Source: Oscillospiraceae bacterium (GTDB lineage Bacteria; Bacillota; Clostridia; Oscillospirales; Ruminococcaceae). From it: a stretch of DNA of 44,517 nucleotides. A program made the translations under genes and the position numbers. The notes under the pieces are model-generated. The model worked only from the letters and a program-made list of their open reading frames with translations. It searched no databases and had not been told where the DNA came from. This document shows positions 42,398-44,517 of this stretch, one piece after another (position 1 is the stretch's first letter; each line of letters starts with the position of its first letter). Location: contig JALFVE010000035.1 of the NCBI GenBank assembly GCA_022787085.1, positions 1 to 44,517 on the forward strand. The letters run 5' to 3'.

Positions 42398-42591
42398 TGA
42401 AGGCTTCGGAAATCAGAGATATGACCGCTCAGGAGCTGGAGAATAAGCTCGTTGATCTCAAGAAAGAGCTCTTCGCTCTCCGCTTCCAGCACACTGTTAA
42501 TCAGCTTGATAATCCTGCACGTTTAAAGGCTGTCAAGAAGGACATCGCTCGCATCAAGACCATTCAGCGCGAGCAGTCCAATGCTAAGTAA
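42397..42591 (+). CDS. rpmC: 50S ribosomal protein L29
   Basis: The 64-residue helical hairpin protein has the L29 pattern [19 protein letters not shown] and ARIKTIQRE. It is coupled to rplP and precedes rpsQ by 14 nt. Confidence 0.96.
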   Translation: MKASEIRDMTAQELENKLVDLKKELFALRFQHTVNQLDNPARLKAVKKDIARIKTIQREQSNAK

Positions 42592-42605
42592 GGGAGGACA
42601 TTATA

Positions 42606-42863
42606 ATGGCTGAAAGAAATCTCAGAAAAACAAGAGTCGGCAAGGTAGTTTCCAACAAGATGGACAAGACTATCGTTGTTGCTATTCAGGATAATGTAAA
42701 GCACCCCCTTTACAAGAAGATCATCAAGAGAACCATCAAGCTCAAGGCTCACGATGAGCAGAATATCTGCAACATCGGCGACAGAGTTGAGATCATGGAA
42801 ACTCGTCCTCTCTCCAAGGACAAGAGATGGAGACTTGTTGAGGTTATCGAAAAGGCTAAGTAA
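42606..42863 (+). CDS. rpsQ: 30S ribosomal protein S17
   Basis: The 85-residue OB-fold protein has [16 protein letters not shown] and [23 protein letters not shown]-type core, typical of S17. It is the last gene before the 249-nt gap that holds an internal promoter. Confidence 0.97.
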   Translation: MAERNLRKTRVGKVVSNKMDKTIVVAIQDNVKHPLYKKIIKRTIKLKAHDEQNICNIGDRVEIMETRPLSKDKRWRLVEVIEKAK

Positions 42864-42922
42864 TCCGCCTTTTGGATTCGGAGCTTTCATCGGAACTTTT
42901 TTGGAAAATTTCTAAAAAGGTA

Positions 42923-42951
42923 TTGACAAATGAGTTTCGATGTGGTATAAT
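42923..42951 (+). promoter_or_regulatory. Internal consensus promoter upstream of rplN
   Basis: A perfect TTGACA (42923-42928) and TATAAT (42946-42951) are 17 nt apart, with TGG before the -10. It splits the S10-type genes (rpsJ to rpsQ) from the spc-type genes (rplN onward) and gives the latter their own start near 42958. Confidence 0.88.
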
Positions 42952-42957
42952 TTTTAA

Positions 42958-43112
42958 TGTTGCTGATGTTTCGGCGTGGTGGGCGATATCACGCGATACG
43001 CACGGCAGCGTTGAGACATCTAATTTCAATTCAATTGTGATTTCCGGTATCGGGCAGGGTTATTCCTGCCTTATACCGTATTTCGCTGTTAAAAGGAAGG
43101 AGTAAATGCGCT
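42958..43112 (+). promoter_or_regulatory. Structured leader of rplN
   Basis: The 155-nt leader can fold a three-way junction: GATGT/ACATC (42966-42970, 43017-43021), GCGTG/CACGC (42975-42979, 42991-42995) and ACGC-ACGGCA-GCGT (42999-43012). It is followed by a hairpin CGGTAT/ATACCG with inner GGCAGG/CCTGCC (43045-43078). No T tract follows. The middle element matches the one in the rpsJ leader at 13 of 14 bases. Confidence 0.6.
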
Positions 43113-43481
43113 GTGATACAGATGCAGACTTATTTAAAGGTCGCTGATAACACAGGTGCCAAGGAGCTTATGTGCATCAGAGTTCTCGGTGGTACCCGCA
43201 GAAGATATGCTAATATCGGCGATGTTGTCGTTGCTTCGGTCAAAAAAGCAACACCAGGCGGCGTTGTTAAGAAGGGCGACGTTGTTAAGGCAGTTATCGT
43301 TCGTTCCGCTAAGGGTCTCCGCAGAGAGGATGGTACCTACATTCGTTTTGATGAGAACGCAGCAGTTATCATCAAGGAGGATAAGAACCCCAGAGGAACA
43401 CGTATTTTTGGACCTGTTGCAAGAGAGCTCCGTGACAAGGACTACATGAAGATCCTTTCCCTCGCTCCCGAGGTTCTTTAA
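43113..43481 (+). CDS. rplN: 50S ribosomal protein L14
   Basis: The 122-residue protein is full length and begins [19 protein letters not shown], with [21 protein letters not shown] later. The start is GTG at 43113, which restores the MIQ N-terminus of the family; AAGGAG lies 10 nt upstream. An ATG at 43106 is closer to that site but opens a short frame that overlaps the rplN start, which could tune initiation. Confidence 0.96.
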   Translation: MIQMQTYLKVADNTGAKELMCIRVLGGTRRRYANIGDVVVASVKKATPGGVVKKGDVVKAVIVRSAKGLRREDGTYIRFDENAAVIIKEDKNPRGTRIFGPVARELRDKDYMKILSLAPEVL

Positions 43482-43496
43482 TGGAGGTGCCGCAAG

Positions 43497-43823
43497 ATGA
43501 ATAAGAAGTTACACGTTAAAACAGGCGACACTGTTGTTATCCTTTCCGGCAAGGACAAGGGCAAGCAGGGCAAGGTTCTCGAGGTTTCCCCCAAGGAGCA
43601 GAAGGTTATCGTTGAGGGCCTTAACATCGTTACCAAGCACGTTAAGCCCCGTCAGATGGGTCAGCAGGGCGGCATCGTTAAGTGCGAGGCTCCCCTCTAT
43701 GCCTGCAAGGTCATGGCTGTCTGCCCTCACTGCGGCAAGCCTACCAGACTCGCTCACAAGATCGAGGCTGACGGCACCAAGTCCAGAGTCTGCAAGCACG
43801 CAGACTGCGGCAAAGCATATTAA
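43497..43823 (+). CDS. rplX: 50S ribosomal protein L24
   Basis: The 108-residue protein has the KOW motif [21 protein letters not shown] and a C-terminal zinc-ribbon-like end with CPHCGKPTR and [11 protein letters not shown], the four-cysteine form common in Clostridia. It follows rplN after 15 nt. Confidence 0.96.
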   Translation: MNKKLHVKTGDTVVILSGKDKGKQGKVLEVSPKEQKVIVEGLNIVTKHVKPRQMGQQGGIVKCEAPLYACKVMAVCPHCGKPTRLAHKIEADGTKSRVCKHADCGKAY

Positions 43824-43841
43824 TGAAAGGAGTTACCTACC

Positions 43842-44384
43842 ATGGCAGCAAATCTTAAGGAATTATATGTCAGCACAGTAGCTCCCTCACTTATGAAGAA
43901 GTTCAGCTACAAGAGTGTTATGCAGATCCCCAAGATCGACAAGGTCGTTATCAATGTCGGCGCAGGCGAGGCTAAGGATAACTCAAAGGTCATCGACGCT
44001 ATCATGAACGATCTCGCTCTTATCACAGGTCAGAAGCCTGTCGTTTGCCGAGCTAAGAAGTCGGTCGCAAACTTCAAGATTCGTGAGGGTATGCCTATCG
44101 GCGTTAAGGTTACTCTCAGAGGCGAGAAGATGTACGAGTTCCTCGACAGACTCTTTAATGTTGCATTCCCCCGTGTTCGTGACTTCAGAGGAATCAACGG
44201 CAACTCCTTCGACGGCAGAGGAAACTACTCTACCGGTATCAAGGAGCAGCTTATCTTCCCCGAGATCGAGTACGATAAAATTGATAAGGTTCGCGGTATG
44301 GATATCAACATCATCACTACCGCTAACACCGACGAAGAAGCAAAAGAGCTGCTCGAGCTTATGGGCGCTCCCTTTGCTAAGTAA
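43842..44384 (+). CDS. rplE: 50S ribosomal protein L5
   Basis: The 180-residue protein has [40 protein letters not shown]-type core and [24 protein letters not shown]5 binds 5S rRNA and the P-site tRNA. GAAAGGAG lies about 10 nt before the ATG. Confidence 0.97.
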   Translation: MAANLKELYVSTVAPSLMKKFSYKSVMQIPKIDKVVINVGAGEAKDNSKVIDAIMNDLALITGQKPVVCRAKKSVANFKIREGMPIGVKVTLRGEKMYEFLDRLFNVAFPRVRDFRGINGNSFDGRGNYSTGIKEQLIFPEIEYDKIDKVRGMDINIITTANTDEEAKELLELMGAPFAK

Positions 44385-44401
44385 TTGGGAGGTTTAATTA
44401 A

Positions 44402-44517
44402 ATGGCTAAAACTTCAATGAAGATCAAGCAGCAGAGAACTCCTAAGTACTCTACCAGAGCTTACAACAGATGCAAGATCTGCGGACGTCCCCACGCTTAT
44501 CTCAGAAAGTTCGGCAT
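44402..44517 (+). CDS. rpsN: 30S ribosomal protein S14 type Z (cut by window end)
   Basis: The first 38 codons are present. They begin [20 protein letters not shown] and contain [15 protein letters not shown], the first CxxC half of the zinc site of the short, about 61-residue S14 form. The rest lies beyond the window. GGGAGG lies about 8 nt before the ATG at 44402. Confidence 0.93.
   Translation, partial: MAKTSMKIKQQRTPKYSTRAYNRCKICGRPHAYLRKFG

Noticed and set aside
42872-43105. 77-codon plus-strand frame between rpsQ and rplN
   Set aside because: It spans a consensus promoter and stable hairpins and has no ribosome site; better explained as leader sequence.
1-44517. CRISPR array, insertion sequence, prophage or defence island
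   Set aside because: No spaced direct repeats, transposase, integrase, phage or restriction genes were found on either strand.

Overview
The window reads as chromosomal DNA of an anaerobic, spore-forming, plant-fibre-degrading Clostridium-class Firmicute, most like a Ruminococcus (Oscillospiraceae). This is an inference from gene content: sporulation genes (yabP, yabQ, spoVAC), ferredoxin-dependent 2-oxoacid oxidation, a flavodiiron protein, an IspH-ribosomal protein S1 fusion, flavin-dependent ThyX, archaeal-type ProRS, a GH5 glycanase lipoprotein and many AAAGGAGG ribosome binding sites. No transposase, integrase, phage gene or CRISPR array was seen. Nearly every promoter I could recognise is sigma-A type with a 17-nt spacer.

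Layout. 1-0.67 kb: five-tRNA operon (Val, Asp, Phe, Gly, Cys) behind a consensus promoter. 0.7-2.5 kb (minus): yabP-yabQ-divIC-yabR, with a sigma-E-like promoter. 2.7-7.7 kb (plus): FakA/DAK-type kinase, a P-loop ATPase and a four-subunit 2-oxoacid:ferredoxin oxidoreductase. 7.75-10.7 kb (minus): flavodiiron protein, Fe-S aldo/keto reductase and a frameshifted HExxH metallopeptidase whose start overlaps the reductase stop. 10.8-12.3 kb: orphan sugar-binding lipoprotein. 12.5-17.5 kb (minus): Cys-cluster/GNAT fusion, thyX, cmk, plsC, ispH-rpsA. 17.6-20.3 kb: spoVAC, a convergent PP2C phosphatase, a PocR-domain soluble chemoreceptor and a YjfB-like protein. 20.3-21.8 kb: an antiporter behind a structured leader that ends in a terminator. 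21.8-30.9 kb: glycogen phosphorylase, SGNH lipoprotein, membrane-anchored beta-sandwich protein, EF-G paralogue and GH5 glycanase. 31-37 kb: recQ, rlmH, a DUF1624 membrane protein, proS with a small leader ORF, and an uncharacterised protein. 37.1-44.5 kb: the S10-spc ribosomal protein operon, rpsJ to rpsN (cut by the window end).

The most interesting material is RNA-level. The rpsJ leader contains an internal terminator. An internal promoter and leader precede rplN. These two leaders share a nearly identical 14-nt hairpin motif (ACGCACGGCRGCGT) about 92-100 nt before the start codons. A strong 20-pair hairpin lies between rplB and rpsS, and smaller ones lie in the other intergenic gaps of the operon. 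The antiporter leader (perfect promoter, 14-bp inverted repeat, terminator 20 nt before the start codon) and the 25-codon ORF before proS also look regulatory. I could not assign any of these to a known RNA family by eye.

The plus-strand genes left of about 31 kb favour A/C-ending codons, whereas those to the right favour T/G-ending codons. This may mark a replication-strand boundary or an old inversion junction.
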